Shown here piece by piece: positions 8,312 to 17,161 of a DNA stretch of 64,000 bases. A program made the translations under genes and the position numbers. The stretch is from assembly GCA_964555645.1 (NCBI GenBank), contig CAZKTA010000006.1, positions 62,001-126,000 of the forward strand. Reading direction: 5' to 3'. Source of the DNA: DTLC01 sp964555645 (GTDB lineage Bacteria > Verrucomicrobiota > Verrucomicrobiia > Limisphaerales > DTLC01). The notes beneath the pieces are model-generated. The model saw only the letters and a program-made list of their open reading frames with translations. It was not told where the DNA came from and did no database searches. The first letter of the stretch is position 1. Every line of letters starts with the position of its first letter.

Positions 8312-10246
8312 ATGAACATCGTTCACGTCCGCCGCATTACGCAGATTTTCTTTTTAGTGTTGTTCCTGTGGTTTTGTATCGTAACCACGGTAGGGGACAA
8401 ACTTTGGCAACTGCGTGGTTGGCCTGTAAACTGGCTGCTTGAGCTAGACCCGTTGGTTGCTCTTGGGACGCTCCTTACAACGAAACAGCTTTACGGAGGG
8501 TTACTCTGGGCGTTGCTCACGATTGTGCTGACGGTTTTTGTTGGCAGGGTGTTCTGCGGTTGGGTCTGCCCGTTCGGCTCGATTCAACAGTTTGCTGGCT
8601 GGCTTGCCCGCCGGAAACGTAAACACGCCGAGAAAGTTGCGCTCAACAAGTACAGGCGCCTGCAGGTCATAAAATACTACTTGCTGATCGGGTTGCTTTC
8701 TGCAGCCGCAGCCGGCCTTGTTAATGAACTATTGCTGTTGCCAGACCAAAACATGGGTGTGTGGCTCGGTGTAGTTGTGCTTTGCGTGGTTGGATTAACC
8801 TTGCTTGTCATCCGCAAACTCGTTGGCAGCACGAAACGCGCTTTCGCTTGGTTTATTGTGGTTGCCCTCGTTTGGGCATTTATCGGATTGGTCTGGCAGC
8901 CTACGAAAGTTTTGGTTGGCTCATTACAGACCGGGTTGCTTGACCCAATCCCGCTTGTGTACAGGTCGGTTAATCTTGTCTTGTTACCGCTGGTCGGTGG
9001 TGTACCACCAGGCCAACGGTTTTATACGGGTGCATGGATAATTGGTGCTGTTTTTTTTGGTGCGGTATTTCTGACGTTTGTCGTGCCACGGTTTTATTGT
9101 CGGTTTGTCTGTCCGTTGGGTGCGTTGTTCGGTGTGCTTGTGCGCTGGACACCGTTCCGCATCGGCAAACAGACTGCGCAATGCACAAACTGCGGCCTGT
9201 GTGATACCGATTGCGAAGGCGGCTGCGAGCCATTGGGCAAAATCCGGCTCGCCGAATGCGTGTTGTGCATGAACTGCCTGAAACGGTGTCCGCATGACCA
9301 ACTTGTCTATGGCACCGAAAGGTCCGCTGCTGGTGAGGTTGAATCTGTAGGGGTTAACCGACGCGGTTTTCTAGTCGCAGCGGTCTCAGGTGTTGCGTCT
9401 GTACCGGCCCTGCGGCTGAGCGGGCTGACGGCGCGGAACTGGCCTGCTGCACTTGTGCGCCCACCGGGTGCACTGGAAGAAATCGCGTTCCTCGACCGCT
9501 GTATCAAGTGCGGCCAGTGCATGCGAATCTGCCCGACAAATGTGATACAGCCGGCGTTCTTGCAGGCTGGATTCGAGGGGCTTTGGACGCCGATCCTGAA
9601 CTTCCGCATAGGCACAAGCGGTTGCCAGCTTAACTGTGTTGCTTGCAGTAACGTCTGTCCAACGGGCGCATTACGCCCGCTCTGCATCGAGGAAAAGCTC
9701 GGTGTTGGCCAGTTCAAATCTGCAGGGCCGATCAGGCTTGGCACCGCTTTCATAGACCGTGGCAGGTGTTTGCCATGGGCAATGGATGCGCCTTGCCTGG
9801 TCTGCCAAGAAAACTGCCCGGTTAGTCCCAAGGCAATTTACTCACAGGCCGAATATCGTGTCATTCGCGACGGCGAACGACGTGTACGGTCCGCAACGCC
9901 AACGACAATTGTTGTTGATGGCCCTGACCTGCGCAAAGGCTGGCTTGCCAGCGGCGAATTTTATCTGCGCGCACTTGCCGGCCCCGAGCAAGACCGCAAA
10001 CCAATTGTTGATAACTCGACTGACAGCATTACTGTCAGCGAAAGATCGGCATGGCAAACACCGCTCGCGCCGGGTACAACGGTAGCAATCGAGATTTACC
10101 TCGAGTTGCCCTGGGTAGACCCAACCAAGTGCATCGGATGCGGCGTCTGTGAACACGAATGCCCGGTCAGCGGCCTACGGGCTATACGTGTCACAGGCGA
10201 AAACGCAACACGAAATAAACTCCACTCGTTGACTGTTCGGCATTGA
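8312..10246 (+). CDS. NapH/NosR-like membrane ferredoxin fused to NapG/MauM-like ferredoxin
   Basis: A 644-residue iron-sulfur membrane protein. ATG 8312 is chosen because it gives MNIVHVRRITQIFFLVLFLW, a typical NapH-type start. The first half has several membrane segments and the paired motifs CGWVCPFG and CRFVCPLGAL, then a ferredoxin domain with CTNCGLCDTDC and CVLCMNCLKRCP. At about residues 350-365 comes NRRGFLVAAVSGVASV, a twin-arginine signal in the middle of the chain. The second half is NapG-like with CIKCGQCMRICP, CVACSNVCP, CLVCQENCP and CIGCGVCEHECP. Such proteins pass electrons from quinol to periplasmic partners. It lies 214 bases after DUF362 and 23 before the aldo/keto reductase. 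Confidence 0.88.
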   Translation: MNIVHVRRITQIFFLVLFLWFCIVTTVGDKLWQLRGWPVNWLLELDPLVALGTLLTTKQLYGGLLWALLTIVLTVFVGRVFCGWVCPFGSIQQFAGWLARRKRKHAEKVALNKYRRLQVIKYYLLIGLLSAAAAGLVNELLLLPDQNMGVWLGVVVLCVVGLTLLVIRKLVGSTKRAFAWFIVVALVWAFIGLVWQPTKVLVGSLQTGLLDPIPLVYRSVNLVLLPLVGGVPPGQRFYTGAWIIGAVFFGAVFLTFVVPRFYCRFVCPLGALFGVLVRWTPFRIGKQTAQCTNCGLCDTDCEGGCEPLGKIRLAECVLCMNCLKRCPHDQLVYGTERSAAGEVESVGVNRRGFLVAAVSGVASVPALRLSGLTARNWPAALVRPPGALEEIAFLDRCIKCGQCMRICPTNVIQPAFLQAGFEGLWTPILNFRIGTSGCQLNCVACSNVCPTGALRPLCIEEKLGVGQFKSAGPIRLGTAFIDRGRCLPWAMDAPCLVCQENCPVSPKAIYSQAEYRVIRDGERRVRSATPTTIVVDGPDLRKGWLASGEFYLRALAGPEQDRKPIVDNSTDSITVSERSAWQTPLAPGTTVAIEIYLELPWVDPTKCIGCGVCEHECPVSGLRAIRVTGENATRNKLHSLTVRH

Positions 10247-10269
10247 GAAGCTAAACTTTGTGCAAACTT

Positions 10270-11499
10270 ATGAAGACGCAATACGTCACCCGAAGGCAAT
10301 TCGTGCGTGCTTTGGGTCTGAGTGCAGCAGGCGCACTTGCTGCTACCCGACACGGCCTGGCACAACAAGAACAACAAAAAGAAAAACCTAAAACCGATAA
10401 ACCCGCTACTGTCAAAGTACCCACCAGACCGCTGGGCAAAACGGGCGTACAGGTGTCAATACTTTCGCTTGGTGGGATCTTCGACATTACGAGCAACCAA
10501 CTCGTGCTACAACAGGCGCTTGATTGGGGGGTTACACATTGGGACACAGCACCCGGATACACCGGCGGCAAAAGCGAGGAAGGCATCGGCATGTTCTTCG
10601 AAAAAAATCCAGCCCGCCGCAAGGAAGTGTTCCTCGTCACCAAGACAGGCAGACGCGATCCTGCCGGTATGACGGAGGACTTAAACCGTTCGCTCGAGCG
10701 AATGAAGACCGACTATATTGACATGTACTATTTGCACGGCGTGAGTAATCCAAATTCGTTGACAGATGACATCAAAGCTTGGGCTGAAAAAGCCAAAGCA
10801 GATAAAAAAATCCGGTTCTTCGGTTTTAGCACGCACCAAAACATGGAAGATTGCATGCTGGGCGCTGCAAAGTTGGGGTGGATAGATGGCATCATGCCCA
10901 CTTACAACTATCGGATAATGAACACTGACGCAATGAAAGCTGCGGTCGAAGCCGCTGCAAAAGCCGGGATCGGACTCATAGCAATGAAGACCCAAGGCAG
11001 ACGCACACGCGGCACCGATGAAGCGGCCGAAGCCAAGCTGATCGAGCATTTCATTCAACGCGGCTTTTCTGCCGAGCAAGCCCGGCTCAAGGTGGTGTGG
11101 GAAAACCCGCAGATCGCCTCTATTTGCTCAGCAATGTACACAATATCTGTGCTAGCGGCTAATGTGGCGGCTGCAATTGATCGGACCGAACTAAGCACGC
11201 AAGACCGCGCTGCGCTTGAACGAGCTGCTGCCGAAACCTGCAACAGTTATTGCGCAGGCTGCACACGCCTGTGCGAGGGTGCCATCGGTTACGCTGCGCC
11301 AATCGGCGATGTAATGCGAAGCCTCATGTATTACCACAGCTATGGCGACCACGCTTACGCACGCGAAATTTTTGGTAGTATCCAAGCCAAGACGCGTGCA
11401 CGACTCACGGCAATCGATTTCACTGCCGCCGAACGCGTCTGTCCAAATAGACTGCCCATCACCGAGCTTGTGCGCGAAGCAACACAACTGCTCGCCTGA
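10270..11499 (+). CDS. Tat-exported aldo/keto reductase with C-terminal cysteine cluster
   Basis: A 409-residue protein of the aldo/keto reductase superfamily. It starts at ATG 10270; the N-terminus TRRQFVRALGLSAAGALAA is a twin-arginine signal ending near ATRHGLAQ. The barrel begins RPLGKTGVQVSILSLGG. Catalytic-type residues are seen in HWDTAPGYTGGKSEEGIG (Asp, Tyr) and IDMYYLHGV (His). The C-terminal extension CNSYCAGCTRLCEGAIGYA could bind a 4Fe-4S cluster, as in the ferredoxin-like AKR subfamily. It is the last gene of the four-gene redox set. NADPH is scarce outside the cytoplasm, so the iron-sulfur proteins upstream are plausible electron donors (inference). Confidence 0.85.
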   Translation: MKTQYVTRRQFVRALGLSAAGALAATRHGLAQQEQQKEKPKTDKPATVKVPTRPLGKTGVQVSILSLGGIFDITSNQLVLQQALDWGVTHWDTAPGYTGGKSEEGIGMFFEKNPARRKEVFLVTKTGRRDPAGMTEDLNRSLERMKTDYIDMYYLHGVSNPNSLTDDIKAWAEKAKADKKIRFFGFSTHQNMEDCMLGAAKLGWIDGIMPTYNYRIMNTDAMKAAVEAAAKAGIGLIAMKTQGRRTRGTDEAAEAKLIEHFIQRGFSAEQARLKVVWENPQIASICSAMYTISVLAANVAAAIDRTELSTQDRAALERAAAETCNSYCAGCTRLCEGAIGYAAPIGDVMRSLMYYHSYGDHAYAREIFGSIQAKTRARLTAIDFTAAERVCPNRLPITELVREATQLLA

Positions 11500-11866
11500 A
11501 GACTGAACCAACCAGAGACCTTTTGAGCATATACCAAACTGTTTCGCGCCCCTGGCTGGACCGCCGCTGAATGAGCACGGCTGTGTAACGCCGATGGTTT
11601 TACGAGGGTACTCACAGCGATACGCGCGGAAACAGACGCGTTACCGCGTGTTTTGTTAGCGTCCTAGCACGAATCCATTCCCCAACCCGAAGCGGCGTCC
11701 AAAACCGCGCCCGCTTCACGGGTCTTTGCGTCTTGGCCGCGTTGTAGCTGTCGGGACGATGCCAACAGCATGTTTTCCAGTGTTTTTCCAGGAATCGTTT
11801 CCAGCGGGCTAAATCTGCTACTTGACGAGCGGATGCGTGTGTGCGAACTTTTGCTTGGTTGAATTT
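11500..11866. other. Intergenic region upstream of tmRNA
   Basis: No credible coding frame. It should hold the ssrA promoter. A TTGACG at about 11822 is a possible -35 box, but no good -10 sequence follows at 16-18 bases, so no promoter is called. Confidence 0.45.
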
Positions 11867-12222
11867 GGGGGCGTACCGGATTCGACCTGGCAGTTGGGCC
11901 AAAGGCGGCATGCCGAGGACGATGCGTTGGCCTCGTTAATCATCGCATCAACAAAAACTGCCAATCCTGAATTGGCTCTTGCGGCCTAATTGAGCCGCAA
12001 CGTTCACTGGCTGACGCCTGCTAGGCCGGTTGAACGCCACAGCAGGCTGGGACCGAACCGGTGCCTGCGCGGCTAGGTCCGAGACAACTTACTGCGGGCT
12101 GGGTAACTGGACTTCGCCGCCAGGGCGAGACCCGGTTGCTGAGACTTGAACCCTGGCTAAGCATGTAGGCGCTTTTGGTTTACCTGTTAGGGACGCGGGT
12201 TCGACTCCCGCCGCCTCCACCA
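11867..12222 (+). ncRNA. ssrA: Transfer-messenger RNA (tmRNA)
   Basis: One-piece tmRNA of 356 bases that rescues stalled ribosomes and tags their products for proteolysis. The 5' end GGGGGCGTACCGGATTCGAC and the 3' end CGCCTCCACCA form a 7-bp acceptor stem (one G-U pair). The 3' side also has the T arm GCGGG-TTCGACT-CCCGC and an encoded CCA. The tag frame probably starts at GCA 11945 and encodes ASTKTANPELALAA, ending at TAA 11987-11989; the C-terminal ALAA is the ClpXP-type degron. The stop lies in a perfect 7-bp hairpin TTGCGGC/GCCGCAA, as in helix 5 of known tmRNAs. The exact resume codon is inferred. Confidence 0.96.
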
Positions 12223-12430
12223 GTTATATTTCTCACCCCTATGCATAGCCTCGCTCGTGGGGTTATTTGAATCTCCAAACAGCTAAACCTCAAAGGAAGG
12301 CTTAACCACCGAAAGCACTAAGATACGATTTTCGGCTGCCTACCGCGCGCGTTTGCGTCCGCGTGCATTCCCTGGATGTAATTCCGGATAAAGCGCCAAG
12401 CGTTGCCAGACGCATTCGCCAACTGGTTGC

Positions 12431-13012
12431 TCATACCAAAGACGTCTTCGGCGACCGGATCCGGATCGTGCGCCCTGGCAGCATGAATACGCCTTTGCCC
12501 AAGTGAAAGATTGGCTTCGGCTTTTTGTGGCGCGGGTCAACCCACGCTTTCAACACCTCAAGCACGAAAAAGTTGTATTTTAGCATCAGACTGCGGTCAA
12601 CAACCCTGCACTCGAGCTGCGCGTAACATTCTTTCACAAGTGGTGCTTTGACTACTGTTGCGGGCACAGCCGTCAGACCAAACATGACGAACTTGTCAGC
12701 ATCGCGTCCTGAACAGTTGCCGCACGCAACAACTTTCCTGCCCAATTCGACCGTGGGAATGTTCAGCCCGCATTCACCCGTAGCACGTAGCACTTCAAAC
12801 GTGTAATTGTCGCTGCTAATAACGCAACCAACCAACGGCGGTTCGAACTCCATCATTGTATGCCATGACATCGGCATAACGTTGGGCCGGCCGCGCACTG
12901 CTGTGCTTACCAATAGCACCGGGCCGGGTTCGAGCAACCGGTACACGTCATTCAATGCAAATGCACGTTTGGCAGCAGGACCGTTAATCAATTTTGCCTT
13001 TGCCGTTGCCAT
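12431..13012 (-). CDS. Flavin reductase-like protein (FMN-binding split barrel)
   Basis: A 193-residue protein of the flavin reductase/flavoredoxin family, which binds FMN and reduces it or shuttles electrons. The start is set at ATG 13012, giving MATAKAKLINGPAAKRAFAL; a longer upstream extension is open but has no homologous look. Typical features are LLVSTAVRGRPNVMPMSWHT, PPLVGCVISSDNYTFEVLR and ECGLNIPTVELGRKV, followed by YAQLECRVVDR and FFVLEVLKAWVD. It sits alone on the minus strand in the segment between the intact tmRNA and its 3' copy. It may therefore be cargo of an old insertion. Confidence 0.8.
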   Translation of the reverse strand: MATAKAKLINGPAAKRAFALNDVYRLLEPGPVLLVSTAVRGRPNVMPMSWHTMMEFEPPLVGCVISSDNYTFEVLRATGECGLNIPTVELGRKVVACGNCSGRDADKFVMFGLTAVPATVVKAPLVKECYAQLECRVVDRSLMLKYNFFVLEVLKAWVDPRHKKPKPIFHLGKGVFMLPGRTIRIRSPKTSLV

Positions 13013-13574
13013 ACCTCGAATATGACACGCCACGACTTGAGCGGGAAGCATCAAAGTGGGTTGAACAAACCTGTAGCTGTGGGTTCGCTCTCCAGCAGGG
13101 CCCGTTGGTAATTCACTTTGGCCTGCGTTGGCCAAGTGAACTGTGCATTCTCGATTGCAGGGCTGAATTGACTCACCTGCCAATACAGATGCGGCAACTG
13201 TCTCAATCTGCACGGCCGGGCCTTGGTTTCGGAACAGCCGAAGAAAACTGATTGAACCGCCTTAACCACAATGTAAGTTTGCTGGGACAGCTCAGAAACG
13301 TTTACGATCCCACAGGGAAAAGCACACTTAAGTTTGGGCTTGGGTGTTAGAACTGTTCCTTGGAATTCAGTGAACCGTTGGCTTGTAATTTAGTGGCCTC
13401 ATGGTTTGTTGCTGAGTCGGCAGACACGCGGATTCGGTACAGGAGACATCACGCGCACATCGTTGGTTGTGTATTGAGAGTTCACTTTGGGCGTATTTTA
13501 GTACAAACTAATTCCGAACGGCGGGTTTTGCTTGGTGATTAACAATCCAGCACAAAAAAGTTTAGCGCAAAGCA
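13013..13574. other. Intergenic region between flavin reductase and galactosidase
   Basis: About 560 bases between divergently oriented genes. Open frames here are short and without recognisable motifs. Promoters for both neighbours are expected, but none could be assigned with confidence. Confidence 0.45.
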
Positions 13575-16088
13575 ATGAAGCGAATCTGTAACGTCTTTCT
13601 TATAGCTAGCTTGGCGGGTGAACTGCTGCATGTTGTGGCAATCAATGCCGCAGACCGCGCGTGGCCGTATCCGATCCCGTGTCGTGTCCGGGACGGACTG
13701 AACCGTGAGCTGTTTGTTATGACGCTTGGGGATGTGCAGCCTGCAATTGCAGATGGTGTTTTTGATCCCGCGCAAGACAGCGTGCGGTTAAAAGACTCGA
13801 CTGTTAAGTCCAACTATTATCGTGATGTGTTGGGGATAAAATACTACCAGCCGATTGACAAAAGCCGGTTCCCCTTGCCGCCGTCGGGCTGGTGTTCATG
13901 GTATTACTACTACACCCGGATCAACGACCAGGAGGTCCGGCGTAATGCCGAATGGCTTGCAGCCAATCTGAAGGATTACGGCGCTGTGTACGTGCAGATC
14001 GACGATGGTTGGCAAGGATCAGGTGCACGCGGCAGCGCTCGCAATTGGGAGGCTGTCAACACAAATCGTTTCCCAAATGGCATGGCTGCACTGGCACAGT
14101 ACATCAGGTCGCTAGGTTTAACCCCCGGAATTTGGCTTGCTCCACACGGACAGAACAATGACAGCGTTGTGGCGGCGAACCCGGGGGTATTCATGCTAAA
14201 ACCCGACGGCACAACTGCTTCTGACACGTGGGAAGGGCGTTTTTTGGTGGACCCTACACATCCGCGGTCAGCGCTTTATCTAAGCAACTTGTTTAGCAGA
14301 CTTGTGTCCTGGGGGTACGATTACTTCAAAATCGACGGCCAGCCTGTCGTAGTAGATGAATACCGAACAAAAAGAGAATTCATGCACAACCCAACTGCCG
14401 CCCCGGAAACGCTTTACCGCCGCACATTGGAGACAATCCGACACGCAATTGGGCCTGACCGTTATTTGCTTGGGTGCTGGGGCATACCGCTCGAGGGTGT
14501 GGGTATAATGAACGGCTCACGCACGGGCGGTGATGTAGTGATCGGCTGGGGCGGGTTCATGGTGGCAGTGCGGGCGACGCTGAGGCATTATTACCTGCAT
14601 AACATTGTCTGGTACACAGACCCGGACGTGATGCTGTTGCGCTGGCCACTGACACTCGACCAGGCACGTGCATGGGCGACACTCCAGGGATTGACCGGGC
14701 AGGCATTGCTGTCCAGTGACAGGCTAATTGATCTACCGGAAGAGCGCGTCGAGATTATGCGGCGTGTGTACCCTGCAGTTGATATACGGCCGTTGGACCT
14801 TTTCCCCGTAGAGCATGAAAGGCGGGTTTGGGACCTGAAGGTCAATCATCTTGGTCGGCAGTACGACGTAGTCGGCGTATTTAACTTTGGCACCACGGCT
14901 TCGGACAGAGTTTACTTGCGTTGGACTGAGCTTGGCCTGCCTGGGGACAAACCAGTTCATGTGTTCGACTTTTGGAACAAAGAATACCTCGGTGCCTGGG
15001 CAGAAGGTATCGTGCTAGATGTGCCACCTACGGCGTGTCGGGTGGTAACATTGCTACCTTGCAACGGCCAAATTCAGCTCATGTCAACCAGCCGACACAT
15101 AACCCAAGGTTGGGTTGACCTGGTTGCCTTGAGCCAGGATGGTCCGAGTGGAACTTTCAAAGGCACAAGCAAGGTAATCAAGAATGACCCATACGAACTG
15201 TGTTTCGTGTTCCCGCGCGGGACAAACTACGTGGTAACCAACGTTGTTGCCCGTGCGCCGTTCGGTGAGCTGCAAGCCAATGTTGCAAATCATCAGGGGT
15301 GGGCTGTGGTGCGCTTGACTTCGCCGCAGACAACTGAAGTTAGCTGGGAAGTGCAGTTCGCGCCGGCTGATTTTTATCATTTTCCGCCAAGCGCACCGGC
15401 TGGTCTGCGGATCGAGCGAGTTGGATTGGACGGTGTGAATTTGCACTGGGCTGAGCAGTATTACCTGAACGCGGGGTATCAGGTGTACATCGGCGGCAAG
15501 CTGCTCGGGTACACGCCAAGTGCATCTTTCCCTGTTCGCGGTTTGGAGCCGCGCACGAATTATACTGTGCAGGTTAGAACTGTCTGGTTCGACGGCACTG
15601 AGAGTCCGCGTGCAGCCCAAGTGAGCTTTTGCATTGCAGAGCTTTTGCCGCGAAAGCTTTCGTTGAGCGAGCTTAAACCGCGAATAGTTACGGCGGGCAG
15701 GGACGGGCCAGAAGGCGCATCGTTGCCTTTGACAATGCCAGCCTCTTTGGGCGGCCAACGGTTCGACCACGCACTGTGCGTTAGCACTCGTGCCGATGTA
15801 GAGCTCGAATATGATTTGAAGGCGCTGTACGATAAGTTCGTCGCCGAGGTTGGAATAGACGATCGCGCAGACGAAAATGTACAGGCCGAGTTTATTGTGC
15901 TTGGCGACGGTAAAGTACTCTGGCGCAGTGGTTCGAGCAAAAAATCTGACCCACCAAAACACATCGAAGCAGACATCAGAAACGTCCATACGCTTGTACT
16001 GCGGACAACTGGAGTCGCTGGCCCTCAAAGCGACGATCGCGGCCGGCGCAGGGCTGTCTGGGCCGAGCCAACCCTGCTACGCAACTGA
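13575..16088 (+). CDS. Secreted GH36-like alpha-galactosidase with Fn3 and NPCBM-like domains
   Basis: An 837-residue glycoside hydrolase of clan GH-D. The signal peptide is roughly residues 1-25 (MKRICNVFLIASLAGELLHV). The catalytic barrel has GWCSWYYYYTRI, VYVQIDDGWQ, LTPGIWLAPHG and YDYFKIDGQP; the Asp in KIDG is the predicted nucleophile. A beta-sandwich follows, then an Fn3-like segment at about 605-685 (PSAPAGLRIERVGLDGVNLH) and a C-terminal NPCBM-like carbohydrate-binding domain from about 690 (LSLSELKPR to the end). It would release alpha-linked galactose or related sugars outside the cell. Raffinose-family synthases share this fold, so the substrate is not certain. No sugar transporter lies nearby. 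Confidence 0.85.
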   Translation: MKRICNVFLIASLAGELLHVVAINAADRAWPYPIPCRVRDGLNRELFVMTLGDVQPAIADGVFDPAQDSVRLKDSTVKSNYYRDVLGIKYYQPIDKSRFPLPPSGWCSWYYYYTRINDQEVRRNAEWLAANLKDYGAVYVQIDDGWQGSGARGSARNWEAVNTNRFPNGMAALAQYIRSLGLTPGIWLAPHGQNNDSVVAANPGVFMLKPDGTTASDTWEGRFLVDPTHPRSALYLSNLFSRLVSWGYDYFKIDGQPVVVDEYRTKREFMHNPTAAPETLYRRTLETIRHAIGPDRYLLGCWGIPLEGVGIMNGSRTGGDVVIGWGGFMVAVRATLRHYYLHNIVWYTDPDVMLLRWPLTLDQARAWATLQGLTGQALLSSDRLIDLPEERVEIMRRVYPAVDIRPLDLFPVEHERRVWDLKVNHLGRQYDVVGVFNFGTTASDRVYLRWTELGLPGDKPVHVFDFWNKEYLGAWAEGIVLDVPPTACRVVTLLPCNGQIQLMSTSRHITQGWVDLVALSQDGPSGTFKGTSKVIKNDPYELCFVFPRGTNYVVTNVVARAPFGELQANVANHQGWAVVRLTSPQTTEVSWEVQFAPADFYHFPPSAPAGLRIERVGLDGVNLHWAEQYYLNAGYQVYIGGKLLGYTPSASFPVRGLEPRTNYTVQVRTVWFDGTESPRAAQVSFCIAELLPRKLSLSELKPRIVTAGRDGPEGASLPLTMPASLGGQRFDHALCVSTRADVELEYDLKALYDKFVAEVGIDDRADENVQAEFIVLGDGKVLWRSGSSKKSDPPKHIEADIRNVHTLVLRTTGVAGPQSDDRGRRRAVWAEPTLLRN

Positions 16089-16255
16089 CCTTTTTGCGAG
16101 CCAGGTTTAGGTTTCAAAGTATACAACCCAAAGAAGCCATCAGCGGGTATGATTCGCAATGGGTAAGACGTACAGGCACTCTGCAAGTTGCAGTGCGATA
16201 GGCCTTACCACGAGAAAGGATCGTCCGAGCAGTCGCCGCGCACGTGGTGAGCGCA

Positions 16256-16424
16256 GAGACAATTTACTGCGGGCTTACGCCCTGGACCTTTTTCGGGGCT
16301 GGGCAACTGGACTTCGCCGCCAGGGCGAGACCCGGTTGCCGAGACTTAAACCCTGGCCAAGCATGTAGGCGCTTTTTGTTTACCTGTTAGGGATGCGGGT
16401 TCGAGACTCATGCCGCCTCCAACA
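16256..16424 (+). pseudogene. Degenerate copy of the tmRNA 3' half
   Basis: This stretch repeats bases 12081-12222 of ssrA, from GAGACAA through the T arm to the 3' end. Outside indels roughly nine in ten bases match, including long identical runs such as ACTTCGCCGCCAGGGCGAGA. It differs by an insertion of about 25 bases after TACTGCGGGC, about eight scattered substitutions, a two-base insertion in the T loop (TTCGAGACTCAT) and ACA in place of the terminal CCA. It has no 5' half, so it cannot be a tmRNA. It most resembles a displaced 3' end left by integration at ssrA. Confidence 0.88.
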
Positions 16425-16695
16425 TTCCGGGCTTGCTACGCGTTGCAGGGCGGGTCTTGAGGGAAAGACAGTGCCTCATGAGCTTCAGCGAAAGCAGACC
16501 TTGCCCGGTGCACATCCCACACAGGCGCAACACAAACAAGTCGTAGCCGCAGTTGTGCAATGGGTTCAAAGACCCAAACGATCCGTTGCTGATCATGTTC
16601 CAGTGCGCGATGTGAATGACGGGGGTTAATCCTCAGCGTTGCTCGAAGTTGTACTTGGACAAGCCGCTGCTGAAAACGCATGCTGCTGCGGACTG
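16425..16695. other. Intergenic region after the tmRNA copy
   Basis: No gene, RNA or terminator recognised. It separates the end of the carotenoid minus-strand arm from the tmRNA fragment. Confidence 0.4.
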
Positions 16696-17161
16696 TCACC
16701 TGCGAGCGAGGACAGTTTGTAGCCGGGCGCGATTGTAACGTTGGACAAATATGCACGGCAGATTGGCTGCCAACGCGTACACAACAACAATCAACCCGCC
16801 CCACAACGGGTTCCAAAGAAAGAAAAACCGGTGTGCAAGCAATGGCCGTCCAGTGACACAGTTCACTCCGCCATGTTTCACGGGCAAAGCGTTCCAAATA
16901 CGCCCGGCTCGTGCCGGTAAGCGCGCCCTTGGCGAAACCCGAGCCAAACCATTTCGCTGCGTCAGGCAGCCAGTCTTTCCATTTCTTGATGCGCAAGACG
17001 CGTTCGTAGAATTTGCCGTTATGTTCCCACTTGCACAGGGCTGCCGGGTTGAACCAGTGGATCGGCATTTTAGTAAATACCCATGCAAGACCAAGTTGGA
17101 TCGCCAGCCAACCGCCGACATTCAGCACGATGATCCATACTGGGGGTAGGTCAATCAGCAC
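16696..17161 (-). pseudogene. CrtO-like carotenoid glycoside acyltransferase, frameshifted
   Basis: Resembles glycosyl-4,4'-diaponeurosporenoate acyltransferase (CrtO of staphyloxanthin synthesis), a small membrane protein of about 165 residues. From GTG 17161, overlapping the glycosyltransferase stop, it reads a hydrophobic segment and then KWEHNGKFYERVLRIKKWKD, WLPDAAKWFGSGFAKG and RSELCHWTAIACTPVF. A one-base shift near 16815, in the CCGGTTTTTCTTTCTTTGG tract, moves to the frame FFLWNPLWGGLIVVVYALAA and NLPCIFVQRYNRARL. The last motif is the conserved CrtO end. With the shift repaired it is about 155 residues. The lesion lies at a T-rich run, so sequencing error is possible. Confidence 0.7.

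Noticed and set aside
11822..11850. Promoter of ssrA with TTGACG as -35 box
   Set aside because: No acceptable -10 hexamer lies 16-18 bases downstream.
16256..16424. Second functional tmRNA or one half of a split tmRNA
   Set aside because: It lacks any 5' half, its T loop has a two-base insertion and the terminal CCA is ACA; an intact one-piece tmRNA lies at 11867-12222.
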